Source: Prunus persica (lineage: Eukaryota; Streptophyta; Magnoliopsida; Rosales; Rosaceae). Taken from it: a stretch of 64,000 nucleotides of DNA. Below, in pieces: positions 48,573-59,998 of this stretch (position 1 is its first letter; the number at the start of each line of letters is the position of its first letter). Made by a program: the position numbers and the translations under genes. The notes beneath the pieces are model-generated. The model was not told where the DNA came from. It saw only the letters and a list, made by a program, of their open reading frames with translations, and made no database searches. The stretch is from NCBI RefSeq assembly GCF_000346465.2, contig NC_034011.1:5764534-5828533 (forward strand), given 5' to 3'.

Positions 48573-51500
48573 ATGTGGCGGCGACTGCTCTCTTCATCTC
48601 AGCTCAAGACCCTAACCCTAGCCGCCAACAGCGCCTCGGCTCCATGCCGATCGGCCACCGGACCTGCCCGCTGTCTCCTCCACAAGCCCCTTCCTCTCCT
48701 TCCTTGCTACTTCAGCACCACCTCCGATGCTGGTACTCTCTTCCTTCTCATCGCAAACGCTATTTCCTCTCTCAGATCTTTTTCCGATAAGCGTGATTTC
48801 GATTTTTGTGTTTTGTCGTAGCAAAACCTGGTGTGAAGAAGGTTGAGGAGGTAATGCCCATTGCCACTGGCCACGAGCGAGAGGAGCTTGAAGCTGAACT
48901 TGAGGTAACGCTTTTTCTATTTTTTTTTTAATACATATTATACCCTGTGATTGACTGATGAGAAAATGTGGGAAATGAAAATGAGATAGGTAGGAACTTT
49001 GTTATCGGTTATTGTATCTCAGTCCAATTCTAATTGACAATCTATACTCACTTTCCAGAGTCATTTCAGCAATGAATATGTGATCATTTATTTTCTTTGG
49101 GCATTTTCTTGTTCTTGTTCCTCAGGGAAGGGATGTTCTGGAAATCAACCATCCTGTTGGTCCTTTTGGCACAAAGGTCAGTGTGATTTGATTTATTACT
49201 CATGCATAGTGGTTTCAAAAGTTGTTTGTTTGCTCAATTTGTGTAGCCTTTTGCTATGTAATCTGAGGGTCAGCTAGAAATATATCATGTGGAAGCTTTT
49301 ATTTTTCAATGAAATTCCTTTAAGATTTAGGTATTTCTTTTTGGGTTCTATGAAGTTTCAAGAGTTGTTATTTGTATATTGGTTGTGCTTGACACTTCCT
49401 TCAAATGTACAATGTACTGAAAACTGGAACAAAAAATACCATGGGATTTCAAAGTAGCACAATCTAATTAAAAAATTTCACCCAATTGAGCATTCTAGCA
49501 TAGTTTCACACTAGCAAGTCATGAAACTGCAAGATAGAGAGGCTAGATGCTACTTTGGGAAAAAGAAGGTACTTTAATTTTATGAAAATTAATTTAAAAC
49601 TTGGTGTTTTTAATTTAAGCATACCCTTTTATTAGGAAAAAAAAAAAATAGAGAAGCATATTTGTTAGTGTTAATTTTCATGATTTGTATTGGCATTGTC
49701 TCTACATATTAATTTATTTACTTTTGTAAATAACAAAACATTGTCATGTACAATGTACATAGCTGTGGGTTGAATTAAGGAGATAATTTGAAAAGTTAAA
49801 AACTGGAACCACAGAGCATTAAATATGGCAGTGGCTTAAATGGACCAATAGAGTTTTGGTTCAAAGTTCAAAATCTACAATTTAAAGCATTTTTTAATAT
49901 AATTATAAGGAAAGAAGTTATTTTACTTCAATTCCAGTTTTAGAGCTGAATCTGAACAAGCTGAGGTTGGACCGGACTGGCTGGTCCAGTCTGGTTTGGG
50001 GAACCATGCAAATGAGTGTTCTAGGATTTTGTTATCGGGATGTAGGTGTTTGCAAAATATCTTCATACAAAGGAGAGTGTTGTAATTATAAGATAAGTTA
50101 GGACACCAACGTGGGTTTAGTTGGAATGGTCAGGCCCACGGTTTGCTCCCATGTGGTCTGAGGTTCAAAGCTCTCAAAGATACCTGTGTAGCTATGTGCT
50201 AGTGTTTCCTGCCTCCTGAAGATTGTGGGGTTCAGCGTGAGGCCCCAGTTTCAGAGCTGTGTCTGTGAAGCGGATTGGTAGATTTCTGGGTATCCCAAAA
50301 AAAAAAAAAGTTAGGACATTGTTGTATTGTGTAATGAGTTTTTTCAAACTTGGTTGGGATGCACGAAATCCTGACAACCCTCGAATACCAGAAGAAATGA
50401 TTGTTTGACTTTGATGTGCTGTTTTACAGGTTGCGATTTGATTAAAGTATGTGCGACCCTTTTATGCTCTATTGATTGTTTGGTTTTGAGTGGTTCTGTT
50501 GTCTATTATCTTGACCTTTGTTTTGGTATTGATGCAACTTTTTCCATTTGTGATATGAAGTGTGAGAATTGTTACACCAATTGCTATTATGTTGGTTTGG
50601 CTGGCTTGGTTCCTTAGCCATTTGTCTAGTTCTATGGTGAAATAATGAGAATTGTTCAAGTCTGAAGAAAAATGGAAAAAAAAATCTGGTTTTGGTTCTT
50701 GGTGGATGGAAACTGAAATAAATCAAATTGCATCCCTATCCTTAGATTGGTAATTGTGATGTTCTTAACCTAATTTGAGTGAGGGAGAAGGATGAATTTG
50801 CTTTTGGTTTTTACCAATGCCCCTAATGATTTCATGTGTATGCTTGCTCCTAATTTTGTTATAAACGAAAAAAGAAACAAATGAAATTCTTATATGTGTA
50901 TTTTTGGCCTTTAGGAAGCACCTGCAGTTATCAAGTCCTATTACGACAAGAGAATAGTTGGATGCCCTGGTGGTGAAGGCGGTGGGTACTTCTTATCTTC
51001 TCCTTTTCTTTTTCTTTGTGCGTGTAGATGTATGCTTGTTCACTGATTTATGTGTAGAAATTTCTTCTAAATTAAATTGATATCAGTTTTATGCTTCTTT
51101 TTGTTGGTATTTTAATTGCAGAGGATGAGCATGATGTTGTGTGGTTTTGGCTGACTAAAGACGAGCCGCATGAATGTCCAGTCTGCTCACAGTACTTTGT
51201 GGTAAGTGGAGGCTTAATTTGATGCGATGATTTATTACAGCTCCATGATCTGGACTGGATGGAAATTTTATGTCTTTATTTGGATTAAGATCCAATGGGA
51301 TGTGGATTTACATGATGACACATGCATGTGTAAGATGGGTCTGGGGACTGGAATTCCATGTACAGCTGATGTCATGGAGATGGTAGCTCTAGATGCAGAA
51401 GAGTTGTCGAGCCCAGTGCCCTCCTTAAGCTGAACCTCATAGGCTCATATCTACCATGTTTGGCATAACTGGAGTAGTATTTTGGTCCATGACCTTCGTG

Positions 51501-51744
51501 CAACACAGGTTGCAGACGAAATGCTTCCAGTCATATCCTATTGGAGTTCAGACTTGAGATATATTTACTTATATGATATTAAAATGTTGGGATCATAATG
51601 CTTTATATCGTTTTGCATTGTACGTGCCCATTTGCTTTCAGCTGTGCAGAATTGACCTAATCTATTTCATTTGATTCTTAACAGCTTGAAGTGGTAGGAC
51701 CTGGTGGATCTCCAGACCACAGTGATGACCATGACCATCACTGA
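48573..51744 (+). CDS. COX5B: Cytochrome c oxidase subunit 5b, mitochondrial, complete
   Basis: Nuclear-encoded zinc-binding subunit of respiratory complex IV on the matrix side. Six exons: 48573-48732, 48822-48904, 49126-49176, 50915-50981, 51122-51201 and 51685-51744. The sum is 501 nt, giving 166 residues. The first about 50 residues form an Arg/Ser-rich mitochondrial presequence (MWRRLLSSSQLKTLTLAANS). The mature part contains PIATGHEREELEAELEGRDV, INHPVGPFGTKEAPAVIKSY, RIVGCPGGEGEDEHDVVWFWL and HECPVCSQYFVLEVVGPGG. The Cys residues of GCPGG and CPVC are the zinc-site region. The His/Asp-rich end (SDDHDHH) is typical of plant COX5b-1. Intron 3 is 1.74 kb and hosts a SINE (50106-50309). 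Confidence 0.95.
50106..50309 (+). mobile_element. tRNA-derived SINE in COX5b intron 3
   Basis: About 204 bases ending in a 13-base A tail and flanked by the 11-base duplication aagttaggaca (50095-50105 and 50308-50318, overlapping the last A bases of the tail). The A-box-like tttagttggaatgg is at about 50115 and the B-box ggttcaaagctc at about 50162-50173, spaced as in pol III promoters. Sense orientation relative to the host gene. Confidence 0.88.
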
Positions 51745-54700
51745 TTTGCAGCCTGAAACTATTCCATGGAATAAATTCAGGGGAGGTGGAGAGACAATAT
51801 CCAGTATATGCTGCGACCTTAACTTTCAAAATTGGAAGCCTTTTGTTTTTGTTTGGTTGATTGGCCTTAGTTTCTTTTTCTTTTTTGATGTTGTTGCTTT
51901 TGCAACATCTGAGATAGATTCTCTGTGATAATTTAGACACAGGGTGGGTACCTTTTGGAACACTAAGGATCTTGTAAGGATGTCCTTCTATGCATTGCCA
52001 AATAATGGATGGGTACTGCCTGTTGATTCTTTTCCCCCGGGAATGGTAGAACCATCTGTGCATTTTATTTCAACTTAAGCATCACCTCTCCACTTGTTCA
52101 TCGTGGTCGTATGACTACCGCTCGTACCTCGTATCTTCCATAATCAATGCTGTATGCAACGGCAAATCAACCTCTGCTCTTTGTTTGTGTTTTTGTTTTC
52201 CTTTTTCGGTTATAAACTTTTTATTTACCCCAAAAACCCCCAAGAAGAAAATTATGTATAAAGAGCATTCTGATTGGCTCGGCAGCTTCTACAATGGGGG
52301 GGATTTTGATGGGGTTGGATCCAACTATTCAATCATTAAAAAAAGTTGAAGTCCAATATTTTCTCTTTTTGGTTGGATAGTGGGATTGAACTCCACCCAC
52401 AACCCCATTATTATAGCATTTGTGTTCTCATTGACCTAGATTGGCGCCGGAGGCTGAGGCCTGGGCCTGTTGGTTCTTTTGCTCAACCCGGCAAGTCATT
52501 TGAGGCTTTGATTTCAGGTGTAAATGCTAACCAGGGGAACACATGGTTTTGTAAATGATTAGCCAGAAAACAAGCTGGGCTGTGTGACAATGAAGCCCAT
52601 CGGCCAGCTTCAACCCAAATCGCCTTTTTCCTTTTGGGTTTTTGCTGAAGATGAAGTAGCCAACAGTGAGACTAAAGTGGTTTTTTTAATTTTTTTTTAA
52701 ATTTTTACTTTTGGAGATTCAGTATTATACCCAATATATATGCCCAAATTATTGAAAACAAAATCTTATATGAAATGGACTTCAAAAGCACACTCAAAGT
52801 CCATTTTCAACATAACAAAGAGACTTCTAACTTCTTATAAATTACAAAACTGCCATCGATTTCTTAAAACTAGTCCACCCCTAAAATATCATAAAAAATC
52901 TAGAACACTCAATAGGGCATCAAAGTAATTTAATAATCAAAATTAAATTCAATAGGGACAGCTGTTATTTTATTTATTTATTTTTGAATTTGTTTATAGA
53001 AATTAAATGATATAGGATTGATATATATCATTAGTGCTAAGAATAGGTATATTAATAAATATTTATTTATTTATTTATTTCCCTATCAGTTGCAGAGCCA
53101 GACTTCTAGAGGAGGAGGGGCCTTGAAGCGTGAAGTAAAGGGGAAACATGATTTTCCTAGGAGAAAAAGAGACATAATATCCTGGTCCTTAGGTGACTCT
53201 GTCCTTTTTTTTTTTTGGTCGGAATCAAATTTGATTAATATAGAAAGCTAAAGCCAATTACATGATATAATGAACCCAAAAAACGACAACAGAAAAAGAC
53301 ACGAAGCCTACTACAATCATAGACAGGCGTAAAGCCTACTACTATTGGCATAAGTTTTCGACTGCATTAATTTTTCAATTTTATTTGTTTTAGTCAAATT
53401 GATGCATTCTACACACAAAGAAGTATTACCAAGGTTTGTTTAACTTCACTTTTAACCTTAGATGGACCGACGATCGTGGTGCAAATAACAAAAAAAAAAA
53501 AATTATAGTTGCTTATTAGTTCTCAAAAATTCTTGGTGAAGAAACTTTCAATCCAAAACAGAAAGGTTTGTTTTATCTTTTTTTATCTTCTTCTTCTTTC
53601 ACTCCATTAAATAAACACCGAATTATTCCGCCTTTTTAATATGAACACATGAAACTGTGACTAACTAGAGTAATGCAAAAGCTTTGCAAAAGCTCCGAAG
53701 GCGATGATGCTTACCTAATTCATCCATTGCTTTTTGGTTAAAATACACGAGTTGGGTTTCTTTGGGCTACTTACTTCCACGGTAGAAAGTTGCATCTTTT
53801 TCGTTTTTTCATTTCTTTTTTATAAATATTCAATGCGCTAATGTGAGTTGTTAACATGATGTTACGAATCCATTCAAATTATAACAAGAGTAGAATCATT
53901 GACACTAAATAATTTTAGTTGATTCGTAACACTACATACTTTTTTACAAGATAATTACTTAACACTGCTAACACACGACAAAAATAGGAGAAAACTTTTC
54001 GAAATGAAGGAACGATGGAATGGGAATAAAAAAGGGATTGATTCAAAGGCCTCACATCACAATCTTACCAATAATGATTAAAGAATAAAATCAGCATTTA
54101 TTCTACTCAGAAAAATGACTCAACGGAGTGACAAATGCATGACAAAAAATTTTTGGACGTACGCAAACCAACATTCTTTCATTTTTGACAGCGATATATA
54201 TCATTTGAAGATACTGCTTTTATATTTTTTATTTAAACATGAGAGAGGATCTAAATTACAAGAAATTTGTCGGTGTAACGATCACACATTCACGTAAGAT
54301 ATATATATATAGACGGGTAGTGTATATTATCAATCGTCAGAAATAAAAAAAAGAAAAGAAAAAAGAAAAAGCCATAATTAAGGACATCAAACAATGACTT
54401 AATTATGAGTAACTATCAAGGTAAAGCATTGCTGCCAAATGCAAAGGTCCAAAATGCAATCGCTGGTGAGGTATCAACAACATAATTGAGTATTGTAGCA
54501 ACAACTGAACATGCCACCAAACTGTAACACAAGTCAAAGTGTTGGTAAGGGCGTTGTTAGGATCACTCTCTATTCTCGATAATTTGAAAACGAGATATTT
54601 GAACTTGGGATATCTTCAAAAAAGAAAATATTTCTATACTATGTAAGTAGGAACTTCTACATTCCTACCAATAATAGTGTGACATGTGTGTATAAATTTG

Positions 54701-56101
54701 TGTGTGTGTGTTTTTGATAAATTATTTTTGTATATGTGTCAAACTGATTCGCAAGAAGGAAGTCAAGCAATATCCGGAAAATCAAACCCTTAATGAGTGT
54801 TTGATGATGGCTCAGCCACCAAAACACTTGATAATCAAGTTTGTTTGAAGATTTAGTATTTCTTTTCTGGATAACAGTCATCATTGTTGCTATAATAATG
54901 AGAAGAATATTACTGATCTTGTTGATTCTATGAATCAACTCATATTTTGAAAGCTATATATCATTGAGTGTGTTTTCTTCCTCGAAAGGGGATCTAAGAT
55001 TTGCTATAATTTATTCATCAACTTGGTCTACTATTTTTGAGATCCACTTTAAAAACAGTGCTATATGGCAAAAGCATAAAATAAATAAATAAATAAATTC
55101 TAAAGAAATAAAATGTGAATCATGGAAATTTTACAGCATCATTTCAATTTGTACGTAAAAGTAACTTTAATTTATACATTAAAAATAAAAAGATGCTATC
55201 AATGGGTTGATTTGAGAAGTAAATATTGTTTTAGATTGTAATATCGCTGGAAGATGACCCCATGCCCATAATGATCGAATTGAATTGCTTTGGATGTAAA
55301 GCACCTCTCTCCTACCTTTATATTTGTTACATTAAAACCTTTCCAATCTCTATTGCACATCATATCTAACAAGGCTTTTATTCTTAATTTTAAATATCAA
55401 TTGAAGAGACGAAAGATTCGAATTTAGAATATTTTATAATATTCGAAAGCAATTAACGCTAAACCAAGACCTAATTGTTAGCCTTTTTTCTTGTTATATT
55501 CATTACTTCACCAATATGAATGAATGAATTAGTCTAAGGGCTTTTTTCATCTAGCGACAAAAGTTAAGGCTCGTATATTAGATAGTACGGACAAAAAAGA
55601 GAGGAAAGATTTGCTCACCGCCAATTAAAGGCGATGAGCATCACCACTTCTAGCTGGTGTGCATTCTCATTTGTTCCATTTTTTTTCTTTGATTTTGTAC
55701 CGCCACTCAATAACGAGAAGTATCATTGCCCGTAAAACAAATTAGATTAAAACTCAGAATCTCTTCTAACAAAGTAAAGAATAAATGTACCTACTACAAA
55801 TAGTTATCAACTTACCTAACAAACATATAAAAACATGTATAGGTTGCTCTACTTTAAAGAAATGGTATGGCTCACAATTCCTAAATGTCTAGTCAATAGA
55901 GGAGAACCTGCTTCTTGCCTACATATGCAATATAATTAATGCTTTGCACTTTATACATAACATGTATATGTTCAAGTTCATTAAGAACCCTTCATGTCAC
56001 CCTGTAGATTAGACTTTTGTATGTGCCTTCCAGCTTTGCCAAGGAAAGAAACAAACATAGTAACCTGTGAGCTGCATTGATTTCTAAAAGTTTGAAAGTT
56101 G
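51745..56101. other. AT-rich intergenic DNA, no gene recognised
   Basis: The first about 330 bases are the COX5b 3' UTR. Beyond that I see AT-rich sequence with short poly-A/T runs, a tttattta-type run at about 53058-53082 and a TA run at about 54300. No frame longer than 93 codons looks coding. Confidence 0.5.
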
Positions 56102-56114
56102 CAGCCTCCAAATT

Positions 56115-56268
56115 CATTTTTTTTATTTTTTTAAGTATAAGCGATAGTTTAACTTAAGAGGGGAGGGGGATTTCACACACACGCACAAATGATGTCATAG
56201 GAGTTCGAACCTGAAGTATTTGATATGCAAATCAATGTCTTTTTTCACTGAGCTAGACTCTATTAACA
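56115..56268 (-). mobile_element. tRNA-derived SINE, minus strand
   Basis: On the minus strand the A-box-like tagctcagtgaaaaaagac is followed by a perfect B box, GGTTCGAACTCC (plus 56200-56211), and the element ends in an A-rich tail (T-rich at plus 56116-56130). A 13-base duplication with one mismatch flanks it: cagcctccaaatt at 56102-56114 and cagcttccaaatt at 56269-56281. Confidence 0.85.
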
Positions 56269-56281
56269 CAGCTTCCAAATT

Positions 56282-58695
56282 TTATATATACATAGTTTAC
56301 TCAGATACTTTGTACAAAATTAAAAAGTGAGAACTTATTAAACCATTGCCTCCTTTAATAAAAATCTACAATGAAGTGAATTAACTAATCTCCAATAAGA
56401 GAGTAGTGCCAACAGCATATTGTTGTCTGTTTTAAACAAATCGCACAGTTAAGTATAAACCCATTTTCTAATTCATCACAATGATTCTTCTTCTATTGAG
56501 TGTGGGAAAAGGAGGGCGTTGACAATGTAAAAGGTGTGGTCCTAATAATGTATATTTTTCCATAAAGGAGGGAAAACATGTCCAAATGCATGTTGACTTC
56601 TCAAAGAGATTAGATGCCATCATTTACTACAATTTGTCGTGTTAGTAGTATTTCCAAAGATGTTTAGTCAATCTCTTTGATATATGAGACGTTCGCTGAT
56701 AATTGAATAGTTGATGAATATGTCAATGATCATTTGGTCTGCTAGTACTCAGTTCCTACTTTGTTGAAAGATGTCGAATTCAAATCTCATAAACGACAAT
56801 TGTTGATTAATAAATAACAATAATTAAAAACAAACTGCTATTGGTACTTTAAAAAAGCCATCATACACTCCCTACTATTGTAATTTCGGACCTATACTTT
56901 TATAAGAGATGAGTGTAGGATAATATTTTTGGACTACCAATAATAATTTTAAAAAAATTGATGGGTGTAAATTTGATTCTGTCATCTACAATTATCAATA
57001 ATTTCATGTCATAATTAGTTTAGATAGAACCTAAATTGTTTTAGTTATTATTATAATCTATGGATGGAGTAATAGTATACGCACAAGTAAATTTCGACTC
57101 TTGTTCCAACTCTTGTATGGAGTGAGTTCTACATGAATACGTAATATAATTTTATGAATCTAACATCATCAGAGTTAAGATAAGAGTTAAAAAAAGAATT
57201 GGTATATCTTGTGTATTGTAATCTCCATTACACCATAAAAGGAAAATAAAAATAATTAAAAAGGGGATGAGAGTCAAATTGGCAGAAAATTTTCCACAAT
57301 GGTAAAGAAAGAAAAGATAAAACCACTACCATGTTGCATGAAGGCTGCATCTTATAGGTGTAGCCAAACATAGTGGTGCACAATGGGCCTTGATTGAACC
57401 CTAATCTATTCGCCATGGAGCCTCTTGGTAAATAATTGGTGCTGCTTCTTATCAAAATTTATCCCATTCAGAACAGTATTTATTCCTCTGCCACTTTTTT
57501 TGAGTGACATCCACAAAATAATTTGGATAATAGTTGTTTAAATAAAATAAAATAAAATAAAACTTGTGTATATGGATGACAGCATTTGAAGTTAAAGTAG
57601 GACTAAAATATATTTTAATTCCAACTATACTGAACCTATTTTGTATCCCATATTAAAAGTAAGTATAAAAATTATTACAAAATACATTGAAATGATCTCA
57701 ACTTTAGGAAAATCTTTGTATCATCATTTAGTCATGACTCAGGGGAAATGCTTCCTACCCAAAAATTTTCTCCAACTTTTGTGTACATTATTACATAAAG
57801 AACTAACATGTTATAGATCCCAATAAGATGATGCCACCCATATATTAGTTGAGAACAACAAAAGTTGATAAGTGTAGCATTGTCTGTCAATTATTTATTA
57901 ATGGATTTAGCAAATACTCAATTGGGTAAAGTCCCAAATTCAAAATTTGTTTGGTAATTGCTTCTTAACATCTGTTTCATGGCTAAACCTAATTTTCCTA
58001 CAAATGTTTATTTGTTAAGAGTTTTATTATTATTTAAATCCAACATTCGTTTGAGTTCACTCCGCATTCTAAGTATACCCTACATTCTAAGTACACTTCA
58101 CTTTCTAATTAAAATTCTAATCATTTCTCAGAAAACACAACATGACCAAGCCGCCATGCCCCCACCGCATCTTCACCGCCCGCCCGCTCCGCTACTATTG
58201 GAACATGTGATGAGATACATTTTGTTTAAAAAAAAATATATACTAATTATTTGGTTCACAGTAAGATAGGATTTTTAAAAAAAAAAATTTAAACATTGAG
58301 GTGACTTTCTGTTTGCGGTTTCTTTATATTTGGAATAAGTCATAAAGACTCTTTGGGTTTTTTCTGTAGTTTTTACCTCTCCTTTTATGAGAGTTTTTCA
58401 TCTTTCCGTTGCGAGAATTTTATTTGTATTTTTATGGCTTAATTTTTTCAAGGTTTATCTCTTTTTGATTATTCTGAGTTTGCAATCTTAGTTGGGATGT
58501 CTTTGCCATATTTTCTTCGATTCTGCGTGATTGTTAGTTAAGGCGCACTAAATTGTCTTAATTTTGATGTTAGATCGTTATTATAATGGCCCTTTGTGGG
58601 TAGTAGATTTTTTTGGTTGAATTATGAATACAAATCCCAGATTTTTAAAGTTTTTTTTTAAAAAAAAAAAAAAAAAACCACTAAGGTGAACTCAT
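56282..58695. other. AT-rich intergenic DNA, no gene recognised
   Basis: About 2.4 kb of AT-rich sequence without recognisable coding exons. Weak tRNA-like motifs near 56745-56810 and 57905-57955 may be very old SINE relics. A taaaa-type run lies at 57540-57560. Confidence 0.5.
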
Positions 58696-58715
58696 AAAGA
58701 TGCTGGGTGTAAATA

Positions 58716-58966
58716 CCAATGAGGGTTGGTTCAGTTGGTAAAGTCCCTCCATTGTGTGTGGTCCCACTATTGTTTGAGTTTTGTTGCTAGCAATCTTATT
58801 TAGTGCATCTATAATTTCCTAATTAAATTCATACCGATGGCAACTGGCAGTTGGGTATCACGTGTAAGTCCTTTCGACTCTAAATTATAGGTATACCCTG
58901 ACGCTAATGGTGAGAGTATTCCATCTCCCACTAAACTTTTGTTCAACCAAAAAAAAAAAAAAAAAA
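58716..58966 (+). mobile_element. SINE with strong A box and 20-base target duplication
   Basis: About 250 bases. It starts near ccaatgagggttggttcag, carries the A-box ggttcagttggtaaag at about 58727-58742, and ends in an 18-base A tail. A 20-base duplication with one mismatch (58696-58715 and 58964-58983, sharing ctgggtgtaaata) flanks it. The B box is degenerate, so the copy is probably inactive. Confidence 0.87.
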
Positions 58967-58983
58967 GATACTGGGTGTAAATA

Positions 58984-59998
58984 GAAATTTGCTGGTAAAG
59001 AGGTCTAAGGTTTTGGCGTCTCTACGAATATAAACAGACAAAGCTTTCGAAAGGTAGGGCGGTTTTTTGTAGTGGGAAGCAAGAAAGTAAGAAAGGAGAT
59101 GCAAGGAAAGAAAAAAGTTCACACACTTTTGCCGTTGTCTCTCTCTTCCATATAAATCCAGGTTGGTGATCTATGCACAAAAAATCTTTATGAAAATATA
59201 AGTTATTAAAGTATATTATATATGTCTTGGTATCAATATATGTATATACAATTAGAAATTTAAGCTTTAAAAAAGGAAAACAGAAGTGAGAGAGAGAGAA
59301 CCTGGAGGCTGGAACCCAGTTCTCTCAGTTCTCAGACCCTGCTTCAGTTTCTTGGTTCTTTTTCCACAGTTGAGATTTTTCACTTGTTTATCATAAAGAG
59401 AAATTAGGCACTATAATGTAATACAAAAAAGAAATTGGACACTAGAAACTTTCCTTCTGGTTAATGGGTATCCATCAATCATGAAAAATTCATTAACTAA
59501 TGATTGAGAAAAGATATTTTCTTTTACAAACTTAGATTATTCTTTCTTGTTTTCAGTAATATTCTTTTCAGTTTTTGTTGTTGCTGCTGGGTTTGCTTTA
59601 TTTTCTGGCCACTGTCCACAAGCATAGATTCTTTCTCCCCATCTCTCTTTCTCTCTCTATCTGTCTGTCTATGTTGCAAGAGCTCTAAGGAATGGATGAA
59701 TGTGCTCTACTCTGGCTTGGATTCTCTCTGCTATCCTGCTTTTGTCCTTTTCATTACCTCTCCTTTTCATTGATGCTTCTTTCTTTTTGAGTTTCTAGGC
59801 GGTTTTTGGCGCAGTGTGTAGCTGGTATGCACACTTCTCATTCATAGAGATGCATATTCACACATGTTTTATTCCATTTTCTCACTACCCATTTGCCTAT
59901 AAATACACATTATCATTCTGGGTTTTCTACATTGCAGTACCTTCTTCTAACTCATTGCAATAGGCGGGCTGTTTAGCACAGTTACCTGAAACGCAAAG
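58984..59998 (+). other. Leader region of the thioesterase gene
   Basis: CT- and GA-rich stretches around 59290-59340 and 59620-59665 suit a promoter or 5' UTR. The exact transcription start and any leader intron cannot be fixed from sequence alone. Confidence 0.4.

Noticed and set aside
52260..52560. Possible MITE starting agagcattctgattggctc
   Set aside because: No matching inverted end or target duplication located nearby.
53205..53350. Possible LINE tail (tttggt...aatttgattaatatagaaag), with a loosely similar stretch at about 23930
   Set aside because: No reverse transcriptase, endonuclease or target duplication seen, and the similarity is short and A/T-driven.
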